A stretch of 64,000 bases of DNA from Actinokineospora inagensis DSM 44258 (GCF_000482865.1 NZ_AXWW01000015.1:110179-174178), one strand, 5' to 3'; shown: positions 53,332 through 64,000, counted from the stretch's first letter. The notes: generated by a model not told the origin, from the sequence alone. Numbers and translations: made by a program.

Positions 53332-56330
53332 GCGCCGTGCGGTCGGTGCTCGCGGTGTCCGCGACCGACCCGGATTGTTTCCGCACCATCAACGACGCCA
53401 TCGCGGCCGCCGCGGACGGTGACGTGATCGCGGTGCGGCCCGGTACCTACCGCGAGACCGTGGTCGTCGAGCGGGAGATCACCCTGTCCGGCGCGGGCGC
53501 GGCGGGGGAGGTGCGGATCGAGGCCGTCGGCGGTCCCGCGCTGCACCTGTCCACCGAGCACGCGACCGTGTCCGGGATCGTGCTGGCCCACCGCGACGGC
53601 GAGGCCGCCGTCGACCTGGCCGCCGGGACGTTGCGGATGGACGAGTGCACCGTGGCGGCTGAATCGTCCGTGGCCGTAGTTGTGCGAGGCGGTGCCGAAT
53701 TGCACGCGCGAGACTGCGCGGTGTCCAATCCCGGCGGCGCGGGGCTGCTGGTGTTCGACGGTGGCGGCGCCGAGGTCAAGACGACGTCGTTCACCAACAT
53801 CGCCACCACCGCCGTGGTTGCCCGGTCCGGTGGGGCGCCGCGGTTGGTCGACTGCGACGTATCCGATTCCGGCGGCGCGTTCCTGGCGGCTGACAACGCC
53901 GGTGGCACCGTCAAGAACTGCCGCGTGGAGCGGATAAACGGTCCCGGTATCGTCGTTGAGGAGAACAGCACTCTTAGCGTCTCCGGCACCACCTTGTCCG
54001 AAGTCGAAGGTGTCACTGTTCTTGTAGGCGCGGGATCGTCCCCCACCCTGCAGGACTGCGTCATCGAGGACGCACAGGCGCAGGCGATCGTGTTGGTGCA
54101 GGGCGGCACCGCGGTCGTCGAGCGGGTCAAGGTGCGTGGCGCGCGCGGGCACGGCGTCCACGTCTTGGACTCGTCACGTGGTGAGTTCATCGACTGCGTG
54201 TTCATCGACTCCGGGCACGACGCAGTCCTCGTTGCCGGTACCGCGTCGGTCAATCTGAACAAGGTCACCGTCACCGGTGGCACCGGGTCGGCCATCATCG
54301 TGGAGGACAACGCCGAGGCCGATCTGACCGACCCCGCCATCGACCACACCAAGTCCACCGCGCTGGTTGCCCGAGGTGCCGCCCGGCTAAGAGTCGACGG
54401 TGGCGCTATCCGCGAGTGCGGGACGGGAGTTCTCTGGGAAGGTGCCGCCAGTGGGCAACTTGCCGGGGTCGTCGTGGAGAACAACCTCGGCGACGGTGTT
54501 GTGTTGCGTTCCAGCGAGCCCATCGAGCTGCGTGGCTGCCGCATAGAGCGCAACCGCGGCAAGGACCTCCGTGACGACGCGGGCCTGGCGGAGATCGAGG
54601 CCCCTCAGGAGCCCGAGCCGCCCAAGGTGGAGAAGAACGACGACATCGCCACCCTGCTGGAGGACCTGAACAAGCTGGTCGGCCTCGACGGCGTCAAGCG
54701 CGAGGTCGAGACCCTGGTCCGCCTGCACCAGATGGCCGAACGGCGCGCGGCGGCCGGGCTACCGTCGCCCCCGCTGGGCAGACACCTCGTCTTCACAGGC
54801 TCACCCGGTACCGGTAAAACCACGATCGCGCGCCTCTACGGGAAAATCCTCACCGCACTGGGAGTCCTGCGCACGGGACAGCTCGTTGAGGTCGCGCGAG
54901 CTGATCTCGTTGCCGCTGTCGTCGGCGGTACCGCCCTCAAGACGGCCGAGAAGTTCGAGGAAGCCCTCGGCGGCGTGCTGTTCATCGACGAGGCGTACAC
55001 GTTGTCGGCAGGTGGGGGCGGTACCGGTCCCGACTTCGGGCGTGAGGCCATCGACACTTTGGTGAAGCTCATGGAAGACCACCGGGACGACGTTGTCGTC
55101 ATCGTCGCCGGTTACACCAACGACATGCGCACGTTCATGGCCGCCAACCCCGGCTTGTCGTCGCGCTTCACCCGCACCATCGAGTTCACCGACTACTCCG
55201 CGCCCGAGCTGGTGACCATTGTGGAGGGTCTATGCCGCGCGCACGACTACCGGCTGGAGTTCGAGACTCGCTCCGCCCTGCACAGCTACTTCACCAAACT
55301 GCCGCGAGATGCCTCTTTCGGCAACGGCCGCACCGCGCGAAAGGTGTTCGAGGAGATGGTTGGCCGACAGGCCTACCGGCTCGCCGAGGACGAGGATGTA
55401 AGCGCTGTCGCACTGACAAGACTGCTGCCCGAAGACCTGGGACCGTTGCCCGGCAGCGCTATCGGCGCCGGGGCGGGTCGGGTGGACGAGGAGCAGGTGG
55501 AGCAACTTCTCGCCGACTTGCGTGCGCTGGTAGGGCTTGAGGACGTCAAGCGCGAAGTGTCCAGTATGGTCGACCTGCTCGACTCGGCCAGGCAGCGCAG
55601 GGAAGCCAACCTGCCCGTGCCCTCTCTCAGCAGGCACCTTATCTTCGCCGGGCCGCCTGGCACCGGTAAGACAACCGTCGCCAGGCTCTATGGTTCCATC
55701 CTGGCCGCGATGGGTGTGTTGGCGCAGGGGCAAGTCATCGAGGTGAGCCGGGCGGACCTGGTCGGTGAGTACATCGGACACACGGCCAAGCGAACCACCG
55801 AGGCCTTCGACCGCGCCCGCGGCGGTTTGCTGTTCATAGATGAGGCGTACACCCTGTCCAGCCGTTCCGCGGGCGGACAAGACTTCGGCCGCGAAGCCAT
55901 CGACACGCTGGTGAAGCTCATGGAGGACCACCGGGACGAGGTCGTCGTCATCGCGGCGGGCTACGCCAACGAGATGGCGGGCTTCCTCGCCGCCAACCCC
56001 GGCCTGCAGTCCCGGTTCTCCCACCACGTGCGGTTCGCCAACTACACCGCCGACGAGTTGGTCACCATCGTCAGCCAACACGCCACGAAGATCAGCTACG
56101 AGTGCACGGCCGCCACCGTCGTCGCGCTGCGCAACCACTTCGCGGCCACCCGGCGGGACGAGTCGTTCGGCAACGGCCGATACGCCCGCCAGGTACTGGA
56201 CGAGGCCGTCACCCGGCACGCCCGCCGGATGCGCGGCATCACCACGCCCACGATCACCGACCTGTGCCTGCTGCTGCCCGAGGACATCCCGGCCGCGCGC
56301 GCGGACGGCGGACCACCCGGCCGCGAGTAG
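53316..56330 (+). CDS. Right-handed beta-helix protein fused to two CbxX/CfxQ-type AAA+ domains (EccA-like)
   Basis: 1004 residues from GTG 53316. Residues ~20-420 are a parallel beta-helix (pectate-lyase-like repeats such as GVHVLDSSRGEFIDCVF). AAA1 (~445-720): Walker A GSPGTGKTT (Lys501), Walker B LFIDEAYTL. AAA2 (~730-990): GPPGTGKTT (Lys785), LLFIDEAYTL. The AAA pair resembles EccA of T7SS and rubisco-activase-type CbxX ATPases, which remodel protein complexes. AAA2 keeps the pore-type motif GEYIGHT, whereas AAA1 reads AAVVGGT at this position and may have lost substrate threading. The beta-helix probably recognises the client. The neighbours upstream suggest an export-related role (inference). 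Confidence 0.9.
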   Translation: MASRLSAVRSVLAVSATDPDCFRTINDAIAAAADGDVIAVRPGTYRETVVVEREITLSGAGAAGEVRIEAVGGPALHLSTEHATVSGIVLAHRDGEAAVDLAAGTLRMDECTVAAESSVAVVVRGGAELHARDCAVSNPGGAGLLVFDGGGAEVKTTSFTNIATTAVVARSGGAPRLVDCDVSDSGGAFLAADNAGGTVKNCRVERINGPGIVVEENSTLSVSGTTLSEVEGVTVLVGAGSSPTLQDCVIEDAQAQAIVLVQGGTAVVERVKVRGARGHGVHVLDSSRGEFIDCVFIDSGHDAVLVAGTASVNLNKVTVTGGTGSAIIVEDNAEADLTDPAIDHTKSTALVARGAARLRVDGGAIRECGTGVLWEGAASGQLAGVVVENNLGDGVVLRSSEPIELRGCRIERNRGKDLRDDAGLAEIEAPQEPEPPKVEKNDDIATLLEDLNKLVGLDGVKREVETLVRLHQMAERRAAAGLPSPPLGRHLVFTGSPGTGKTTIARLYGKILTALGVLRTGQLVEVARADLVAAVVGGTALKTAEKFEEALGGVLFIDEAYTLSAGGGGTGPDFGREAIDTLVKLMEDHRDDVVVIVAGYTNDMRTFMAANPGLSSRFTRTIEFTDYSAPELVTIVEGLCRAHDYRLEFETRSALHSYFTKLPRDASFGNGRTARKVFEEMVGRQAYRLAEDEDVSAVALTRLLPEDLGPLPGSAIGAGAGRVDEEQVEQLLADLRALVGLEDVKREVSSMVDLLDSARQRREANLPVPSLSRHLIFAGPPGTGKTTVARLYGSILAAMGVLAQGQVIEVSRADLVGEYIGHTAKRTTEAFDRARGGLLFIDEAYTLSSRSAGGQDFGREAIDTLVKLMEDHRDEVVVIAAGYANEMAGFLAANPGLQSRFSHHVRFANYTADELVTIVSQHATKISYECTAATVVALRNHFAATRRDESFGNGRYARQVLDEAVTRHARRMRGITTPTITDLCLLLPEDIPAARADGGPPGRE

Positions 56331-56447
56331 GCCTTCCTTAGGGCAAACCGACCTGCCCGATCGGCGGGTTGTGCGGTCCGGTTCCCGGGTGTGAGCCTTG
56401 TCCCGACCGTCGCCCGCGTGGAGGCGACTGTGGGGGAGGGGAACCCC

Positions 56448-58385
56448 GTGTTCGCACACAAGAGACGTAGAACGCTGTCCTTGTCACTGGCGGCCGTTGC
56501 CGCCCTGTCCGTGCTCACCCCTTCGACGTCCGACGCATCACCCACTCCGGCGAAGCAGCCCGCGAAGACCTCGTCGGTCGTCGATGGCAGCTACATCGTG
56601 GTCTTCAAGGACAAACCAAGCCCGGCGACGGCGATGTCCAGCGCCGCGGCCACCTTCGCCGCCCGGTTCGGCGCGCACGTGACGCAGACGTACCGCTACG
56701 CCCTCAACGGGTTCGCGACCCACGTCGACGCCGAGACGGCGCGCAAGATGGCGACCGATCCCACCGTTGCCTACGTCAGCCCGGTCCGGAAGCTGCACGC
56801 GATCGGCACGCAGGTGGCCACACCTTCATGGGGACTGGACCGTGTGGACCAACGGGACCTGCCGCTGGACCACACTTACAACTACGCCAACCAGGCCCCC
56901 AACGTCACGGCCTACATCATCGACACCGGCATCCGCACCACCCACCAAGACTTCGGCGGGCGCGCGGTCTGGGGAACCAACACCTCCGGCGACGGCAAGG
57001 ACAAGGACTGCAACGGGCACGGCACGCACGTGGCCGGAACCGTGGGCGGCGCCACCTACGGTGTCGCCAAGGGAGTGAAGCTGATCGCCGTGAAGGTGCT
57101 CGACTGCTCCGGTGAGGGCGACACCACCACGGTGACCGCCGGAATCGACTGGGCGACCGCCAACCACGCCTCCGGCCCCGCCGTGGCCAACATGAGCCTG
57201 GGCGGCGAGGGCACCGACCAGGTGATCGAGGACGCGGTCCGCAACTCCATCAGCGACGGCATCACCTACGCGATCGCCGCGGGCAACAGCACCGAGGACG
57301 CGTGCGACTTCACCCCGGCCCGCACACCGGAGGCCATCACGGTAGGAGCAACGGGCAGCGACGACCGCATCGCGGACTTCTCCAACTTCGGCAGTTGCGT
57401 CGACGTCTTCGCACCCGGCGTCAGCATCACCTCCGCCTGGAACTACGACGACGCCGACTTCGCCACCATCGACGGCACCTCGATGGCCGCACCACACGTC
57501 ACCGGCGCCGCCGCGCTGCTGCTCTCCCAGGAACCGACACTGACCCCCGCGCGAGTGGCCGAAGCCCTGACGCTGGACGCCACCCCCGGTAAAGTCACCG
57601 CCGCCCGCGTCGGATCACCCAACCGGCTGCTGGCCACCAACACCGGCAACCGACCCGGCTATCCCGTCATCACCAACCCCGGCTTCCTCGACGCACGTAT
57701 CGGCACAGCCTTCTCGTTGCCCCTAACGGCAGCAGGTGGCACCGGCCCGTACAAGTGGACGGCAAGCGGACTTCCCGCCGGCCTCGCGGTGAACGCCACA
57801 ACAGGCGTGATCTCCGGTACTCCTACCGCCGCCACCACCGCGACAGTCACGGTTACCGCCACCGACACCGCGAACCGCGCACGCTCACTCGCGTTCACAC
57901 TCGCCGTGACACCCGCCGCCGGCAGTTGCTCCAGCTCTGGGCAGAAACTGCTCAACCCCGGCTTCGAAACCGGCTTCGCGCCGTGGGTTGGCGACACGGA
58001 GGGCATCGGGGTGTTCCCCGGCGCTCCGTCCGCCCCACGCAGCGGAACCCGAGCCGCCGTGCTCAACGGCTACGGCAGACAGTCCGAGCAGACCGTGTAC
58101 CAGGCCGTCCTCGTCCCAGCGGGCTGCGTGCACTCGACGCTGTCCCTGTACCTCAAGGTAACCACGGAGGAAACCGACCCAGTCCCCTACGACGTGGTGA
58201 CAGTCACCGTCAACAACACCATCGTGGCCACCTACAGCAACCTGGACGCTGGCCCCTACACCCTCCGCACCTTCCCCCTCGGCGCCTACGCGGGCCAAGC
58301 AGTGGTGATCACCCTACGTGGCCTGGAAGACGCCGCCGCCTCAACCTGGTACGCCTTCGACGACCTCACCGTCAACGCCGCCTGA
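56448..58385 (+). CDS. Secreted subtilisin-like serine protease (S8)
   Basis: 645 residues from GTG 56448, preferred over ATG-less longer forms since GGGGGAGGGG precedes it. Signal peptide 1-~28, inhibitor I9 propeptide ~45-115 (GSYIVVFKDKPSPATA, ALNGFATHVDAE), S8 domain ~130-390 with catalytic Asp159 (AYIIDTGIRTTH), His191 (CNGHGTHVAGT) and Ser345 (IDGTSMAAPHVTGAA), then a putative Ig (He_PIG-like) domain ~400-490 and a jelly-roll-type module ~500-645. It has no C-terminal membrane anchor, so it is not a T7SS mycosin (MycP) despite lying 118 bp after an EccA-like gene. Extracellular proteolysis. Confidence 0.94.
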   Translation: MFAHKRRRTLSLSLAAVAALSVLTPSTSDASPTPAKQPAKTSSVVDGSYIVVFKDKPSPATAMSSAAATFAARFGAHVTQTYRYALNGFATHVDAETARKMATDPTVAYVSPVRKLHAIGTQVATPSWGLDRVDQRDLPLDHTYNYANQAPNVTAYIIDTGIRTTHQDFGGRAVWGTNTSGDGKDKDCNGHGTHVAGTVGGATYGVAKGVKLIAVKVLDCSGEGDTTTVTAGIDWATANHASGPAVANMSLGGEGTDQVIEDAVRNSISDGITYAIAAGNSTEDACDFTPARTPEAITVGATGSDDRIADFSNFGSCVDVFAPGVSITSAWNYDDADFATIDGTSMAAPHVTGAAALLLSQEPTLTPARVAEALTLDATPGKVTAARVGSPNRLLATNTGNRPGYPVITNPGFLDARIGTAFSLPLTAAGGTGPYKWTASGLPAGLAVNATTGVISGTPTAATTATVTVTATDTANRARSLAFTLAVTPAAGSCSSSGQKLLNPGFETGFAPWVGDTEGIGVFPGAPSAPRSGTRAAVLNGYGRQSEQTVYQAVLVPAGCVHSTLSLYLKVTTEETDPVPYDVVTVTVNNTIVATYSNLDAGPYTLRTFPLGAYAGQAVVITLRGLEDAAASTWYAFDDLTVNAA

Positions 58386-58401
58386 TCTTCCAGGGCGAGG
58401 A

Positions 58402-58433
58402 GGGCAGCGCGGGGCCACAACCCCGCGCTGCCC
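58402..58433. terminator. Bidirectional hairpin between convergent genes
   Basis: Perfect 13-bp stem GGGCAGCGCGGGG / CCCCGCGCTGCCC with loop CCACAA, 16 bases after the subtilase stop; it can serve the Hsp70-propeller gene from the other side. Confidence 0.85.
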
Positions 58434-58505
58434 GGCCGCCTCCACCGTCGACAGCGAGGGGGGTGAATACGTCGGACCACGGGGACAGCACCGTTGACGG
58501 CTGGG

Positions 58506-60596
<2,091 letters not shown>

Positions 60597-60735
60597 GAAA
60601 ATCTCCCAGATCCGCGCCCGCACAAGCCGTCGCGAACTCTAACGGCGGGAGATCACGGTTCGGTAGGGATATCCCTACCCCGGCGGGGGGCAAGCCCCGT
60701 TGTCCGCCCGGCCCCCGACGGCGCACGATGGGGCG

Positions 60736-61239
60736 ATGAGCCCGATCACCCGGTGGTGGCGCCGGGTCCGCCCGCTGCGGTTGCGGCCGGTGGACCCGAC
60801 GACCTGTGCGCTGCGGCGGGGCCTGGAACGCGAACTCAACGACGGACCGGCGCAGCGGGTGGCCGCGCTGGCGGTCGAGCTAGGGTTGCTGTCCGTGGAC
60901 CTGCCCGACGACCCCGCGCTGACCGGGCGCGTCGCCGAGCTGCAGGGCGGCCTCGCCGCCGTGCTGGCCGAGCTGCGCGAGATCGGCGGCGTCCTGTTCC
61001 CCCCGGTGCTGGCCAGCGACGGTCTGGAACCGGCGCTGCACGCCGTCGCCGAGCGGCGCGGCGTCGCCATCGCCGTGCACAGCGACCTGGTCGACCAGGC
61101 CACCGCGCACGCGGCTGGTCTCGCGGTCGCCGACCACCTGCGGTCGGTGCCCCGGGACACCCAGGTCGCGGTCCGGGTGCGCAGGCACCGGGGAACGGCT
61201 CGGGTGGACGTGACGGAGGAGCGCGGGCAGTGCGGGTAG
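60736..61239 (+). CDS. Truncated histidine-kinase-like protein without phospho-acceptor His
   Basis: 167 residues from ATG 60736. The region ~24-100 matches the HisKA_3 dimerisation domain of NarL-partner kinases, but the ELHDG motif reads ELNDG: the phospho-acceptor His is Asn35. What follows (DGPAQRVAALAVELGLLS, VLAELREIGGVLFPPVLASDGLEPAL) matches HisKA_3 helix 2 and the linker. The ATPase domain is replaced by a short region with no ATP-binding boxes. It overlaps the LuxR-type regulator by 10 bp. It cannot autophosphorylate and probably acts as a docking or inhibitory partner. No signal peptide or membrane segment. Confidence 0.75.
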   Translation: MSPITRWWRRVRPLRLRPVDPTTCALRRGLERELNDGPAQRVAALAVELGLLSVDLPDDPALTGRVAELQGGLAAVLAELREIGGVLFPPVLASDGLEPALHAVAERRGVAIAVHSDLVDQATAHAAGLAVADHLRSVPRDTQVAVRVRRHRGTARVDVTEERGQCG

Positions 61240-61892
61240 CGATAGCGGACGACGGGGCACTGTTCCGCGAGGGTCTGGTGATGCTGCTGCGCGCGGCCGG
61301 GCACGAGGTGGTGGGCTCGGTGTCCGACGGCGACAAACTGGTCGCGCTGGCCACGTCCGAGCCGGTGGACGTGGCCATCCTGGACATCCGCATGCCACCG
61401 GAACCCGACGGCGGCCTCGCCACCGCCGAGCGGCTGCGCGCGTTGTGCCCGAGTACCGGGTTGTTACTTCTGTCGCATTACGCGGAAACGCACTATTTGA
61501 TGCGAGTCCTGGAGATCGGCACCGAGGGCGTCGGCTACCGGCTCAAGGAGAAGGTCGCGGGCGTGCGGGTGCTCGACGACACGCTCAGCCGGATCGCGAC
61601 CGGCGAGATCGTCATCGAACCGTCACTGGCCAAGCGCCTTGTGGAGCGGCCTGCGGGCGGGGCCGGGCCGGTGGGGGCGCTGAGCGAGCGCGAGCACGAC
61701 GTGCTGCGGTTGATGGCCGAGGGGCGCACCAACAACGCCATCGCCAAGGAGCTGTTCGTCTCGGCGAAGGCGGTGGAGAAGCACATCGCCGCCATCTTCA
61801 CCAAGCTCGACCTGCCCGGCGACCCCAGCGTGCACCACCGCCGGGTCCTCGCCGTGCTGGCGTACCTGCGGGCCAGGCGGATCGACGGGTAG
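61230..61892 (+). CDS. NarL/LuxR-type response regulator
   Basis: 220 residues from GTG 61230, which overlaps the pseudokinase stop. The receiver (~1-120) has acidic residues Asp7/Asp8, acceptor Asp52 (AILDIRMPPEPDGG) and Lys in GYRLKEKV. The LuxR HTH (~150-215) reads LSEREHDVLRLMAEGRTNNA, then IAKELFVSAKAVEKHI. All residues for phosphorylation and DNA binding are intact. It is flanked by two kinase-like proteins without acceptor His, so the phosphate donor must come from elsewhere or the regulator is controlled by binding alone. Confidence 0.93.
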   Translation: MRVAIADDGALFREGLVMLLRAAGHEVVGSVSDGDKLVALATSEPVDVAILDIRMPPEPDGGLATAERLRALCPSTGLLLLSHYAETHYLMRVLEIGTEGVGYRLKEKVAGVRVLDDTLSRIATGEIVIEPSLAKRLVERPAGGAGPVGALSEREHDVLRLMAEGRTNNAIAKELFVSAKAVEKHIAAIFTKLDLPGDPSVHHRRVLAVLAYLRARRIDG

Positions 61893-61896
61893 CGGC

Positions 61897-63717
61897 GTGG
61901 ACGTCGACGCGCTGGTCCGCGAATTGGCCGATGCGACCGGCCACGCCGCCGCCTACTACGCGCCTGAAGATGACGGGCTCGTGGTCGCGGCCTCTTGGCC
62001 CGGTCAAGCCGCACCCGCCGATCGCATAGAGGCGATTCCCGGTGTCGTGGAGCCGGTTCCCGGTGGGGGCGCGGTGTCGCTCGCCGCAGCCGGTCCAGGC
62101 GACTTGGACCGCTTACGCCAAATAGCCCACCGCATCGCTTTGCTCGTCGCGCAGCAACGCCTGCAGACCGAACGCGAACGGTTGACCGAACGAGTGCGAG
62201 TGCTCGAACAGGACGTCCGCACCACCCGAGACAGACTGGCCGAGGTACGTGAGCTGGAACGCCGTCGTATCGCCGGATCTCTTACCGCCGTCACAACCCG
62301 CGACTTCGGTGACCTTCGCTCCCTCTTAGCCGATCTGGACGACGCAGGCGACGACACCACCCGCGCGTTAGGCATCTTCCGCACCACCCTCGACGACGTC
62401 ATCGACCGGTTTCGCACCGTGGTCCGGGGCGTCCACCCGGCCATGCTCCCCGAACGCGGTCCTCTGGCAACACTGGAAGAACTCGCCGGAGACTTACCCC
62501 GCCCAGTCCGCTTCACCGGCGACCTGGGCCGCCGAGTGGGCTGGGAGGTCGAGTCAGCGATCTACCACGCGTCTGCCGCCGTCCTGTCGTTGTTGGCGGA
62601 GAACACATCCCAGGAACCGGTCCAGGTAGCACTATCGCGCGCAGACGGCGCTTTGTCGTTGACGTTCACGGACCCCGTATCCCCTCTTACCGCCACGGAC
62701 ACACGGAACGCGCTGATCGATGACGCCGACCGCTTGGCTGCCTTCGGCGGCGTACTCGACTCTTGGGTCACCAACGGACAAGCCGTCATCCGCGTCTGGT
62801 TGCCCGAGCGCCTGGACGGAACCGTCACGGCCGCCGTCACCGAGGGCACCCTGCTGACCCGGGTCCGCGAGATGGTGACCACGGCCGTCGCCGAGTCGGT
62901 CGCGGGCTGGTCCGAAATCGCCGAACGCCTCGACCAACCCCCCACCGTCGCCCTGGTCTCGCTGACGGGTGCCGTGGAACTCCTCACCGGCTACGCGTTC
63001 GCGGGCTCGGGCACCGTCACCTGGTACGTCCACGGCCGCTCCCGCGACGTCACCTTCCACCGCCCCGGCCTGCCGCCCGTCACCACCCCGGTCTCGGTCG
63101 CTGGCCTGACCCGCCCCGCCGACGCCACCCACCTGGTGATCCGCTGGCCCGCCGACATCCTCCGGCACATGACCCTGGTCGACATCCCCGGCACCCCCAC
63201 CACCATCACCGGCTACGACGTCATCGTCCTGCCCCACCCCGACCGGACGTTCCTCCGCACCTTCCGCGGCCAGGCCGACATCGTCATCGCCCCCACCAAC
63301 GACCTCCACACCCTCCTCCGCCGCCACGTCATAGACCGCGCCGACCTCCTCATCGCCCGCTCCGCCCTCGCCGCCGCCCGCCGCGCCCCACGCCCGGCAC
63401 CCCTCGCCCGCCTCTTAGACCGCATCGAGGCCGACGCCCACGAACTCGCCGAACTCGCCCTCCTCAACGACATAGAGTCCGGCCACCTCACCCTCCCCTG
63501 GAACCCCCAACGCCTCCTCGGCGCCCACGGCCGAGCCCCCCACACCCGCCTCGGCCTACCCCCCGCCACCCCACCCGACGAGATCCGCCGCACCGCCATC
63601 ACCGCCACCGCCCTCTGGCGCACCCGCGCAAGCAACCCCGCCCTAAGCCCCCACCACCGCGACGCCTGCCTAACCCTCATCCGCACCTGCGAGGGCCTCT
63701 CAACCCACTGGACCTGA
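61897..63717 (+). CDS. Pseudo-histidine kinase fused to a degenerate dynamin/GTPase-like region
   Basis: 606 residues from GTG 61897, 4 bp after the LuxR gene. A GAF-like start (~1-65) is followed by a coiled coil (~70-125) and a HisKA_3-like helix ELERRRIAGSLTAVTT, where the usual RDLHDG is GSLTAV: no acceptor His. An HATPase-like fold (~190-305) lacks recognisable N, G1 and G2 boxes (AAVLSLLAENTS, SLTFTDPVS). The second half (~330-480) has VALVSLTGAVELLTGYAF in place of a P-loop and LRHMTLVDIPGTPTT, resembling a dynamin-type G3 motif. It therefore looks like two dead NTPase folds in one chain. A regulatory scaffold for the LuxR protein is a reasonable inference. Confidence 0.7.
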   Translation: MDVDALVRELADATGHAAAYYAPEDDGLVVAASWPGQAAPADRIEAIPGVVEPVPGGGAVSLAAAGPGDLDRLRQIAHRIALLVAQQRLQTERERLTERVRVLEQDVRTTRDRLAEVRELERRRIAGSLTAVTTRDFGDLRSLLADLDDAGDDTTRALGIFRTTLDDVIDRFRTVVRGVHPAMLPERGPLATLEELAGDLPRPVRFTGDLGRRVGWEVESAIYHASAAVLSLLAENTSQEPVQVALSRADGALSLTFTDPVSPLTATDTRNALIDDADRLAAFGGVLDSWVTNGQAVIRVWLPERLDGTVTAAVTEGTLLTRVREMVTTAVAESVAGWSEIAERLDQPPTVALVSLTGAVELLTGYAFAGSGTVTWYVHGRSRDVTFHRPGLPPVTTPVSVAGLTRPADATHLVIRWPADILRHMTLVDIPGTPTTITGYDVIVLPHPDRTFLRTFRGQADIVIAPTNDLHTLLRRHVIDRADLLIARSALAAARRAPRPAPLARLLDRIEADAHELAELALLNDIESGHLTLPWNPQRLLGAHGRAPHTRLGLPPATPPDEIRRTAITATALWRTRASNPALSPHHRDACLTLIRTCEGLSTHWT

Positions 63718-63760
63718 TTTCTCCCTCCTCCCCCCTGCAACCCCACCCACGACCAACCTG

Positions 63761-64000
63761 CACCGCGCACCTAAAAACCCACCACCCCATCGACGAAACA
63801 CCCCACCCGCCCCACACGCCTTCACCCCCCCAGATCGACGAAGCACCACCCCTACACCGCGCGCCTCGAAACCAACGCCAAATCAACGAAGGCCGCCAGC
63901 CCGCCCCGCGCGCCTCAAAACCCACCCCTCATCGACGAAGCGCCACTCCCGGCACCGCGCGCCTCAAAACCCACCCCTCATCGACGAAGCGCCACTCCCG
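63761..64000. repeat. 49-bp tandem repeat, running off the window
   Basis: Units begin ATCGACGAAGC and end near CCCACCCCTC. They start at 63789 (45 bp), 63834 (48), 63882 (49), 63931 (49) and 63980 (cut by the end), with a partial leader at 63761. The last two units are identical as far as seen; the left ones are more diverged. There are no spacers, so it is not a CRISPR array. It lies just after the stop of the pseudokinase gene, in DNA with no recognisable gene. Confidence 0.88.

Noticed and set aside
56448..58385. Mycosin (MycP) of a T7SS, given the EccA-like gene just upstream.
   Set aside because: No C-terminal transmembrane helix, extra Ig-like and jelly-roll modules, and no EccB/C/D/E genes; it is an ordinary secreted subtilase.
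63789..64000. CRISPR array.
   Set aside because: Units are contiguous without variable spacers, so it is a plain tandem repeat.

Overview
The window looks like chromosome of a high-GC, secretion-rich actinomycete, most likely Pseudonocardiaceae (Actinokineospora, Saccharothrix or Lentzea type). The evidence is strong GC bias at third codon positions, many GTG/TTG starts with GGAGG-type ribosome sites, DUF5753/DUF397 (Scr1-type) pairs, a DUF6292 gene, DtxR/IdeR iron boxes and WXG100-like proteins. No rRNA, tRNA or CRISPR array was found.

Layout. (1) 1-15,000: a type VII secretion (T7SS) cargo cluster: WXG100-like proteins, a Pro/Asn/Gly-rich protein, a YbaB-like protein and a 3594-residue toxin-like protein with two papain-fold (glutamine deamidase type) domains. 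No T7SS core gene (EccB/C/D/E) is visible. (2) 15,000-25,600: DUF6292 gene, catalase, GAF-ANTAR regulator, secreted M4 protease, a 149-bp inverted repeat, a TetR/GNAT operon divergent from an aldo/keto reductase with a multi-site operator between them, and an MFS pump divergent from an XRE-cupin regulator. (3) 25,600-35,200: Scr1-type regulators with a DUF397 protein that carries its core motif three times, two gene-decay scars, a DHFR-like reductase, a 32-residue hydrophobic peptide, a STAND NTPase and an esterase. (4) 35,200-43,200: an iron and heme acquisition locus with two DtxR boxes: heme oxygenase, HtaA-domain surface proteins, a DUF916 protein and a heme ABC transporter (HmuTUV type). 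(5) 43,200-45,450: an alpha/beta hydrolase, then a 1.5-kb decayed insertion region with 124-bp direct repeats, a dead ISAs1-type transposase and a displaced 116-bp piece of the DUF916 gene. (6) 45,450-50,040: a light-sensing module: bacteriophytochrome kinase, divergent SpoIIE-type phosphatase and an Rcp1-like response regulator. (7) 50,040-56,330: a LysR/oxidoreductase deletion scar, then a repeat-rich 900-residue protein, a tiny ORF and a beta-helix protein fused to two CbxX-type AAA domains. (8) 56,400-64,000: secreted subtilase, an Hsp70-YVTN propeller fusion, an LuxR response regulator flanked by two histidine-kinase-like proteins lacking the phospho-acceptor His, and a 49-bp tandem repeat running off the end.

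Connections. Heme oxygenase makes biliverdin, the chromophore of the phytochrome 12 kb away, so iron/heme supply and light sensing may be linked (inference). Three places show the same history of accretion and decay: two divergent gene pairs whose middles are deleted (28.2-28.9 kb and 50.0-50.4 kb) and the insertion region at 44-45.4 kb. The best candidates for undescribed biology are the double-deamidase giant protein, the pseudokinase/LuxR/GTPase-like cluster at the right end, the beta-helix/AAA protein with its repeat-rich neighbour, and the gene-fragment capture at 44.1 kb. All family names were assigned by eye from motifs; no database search was run.
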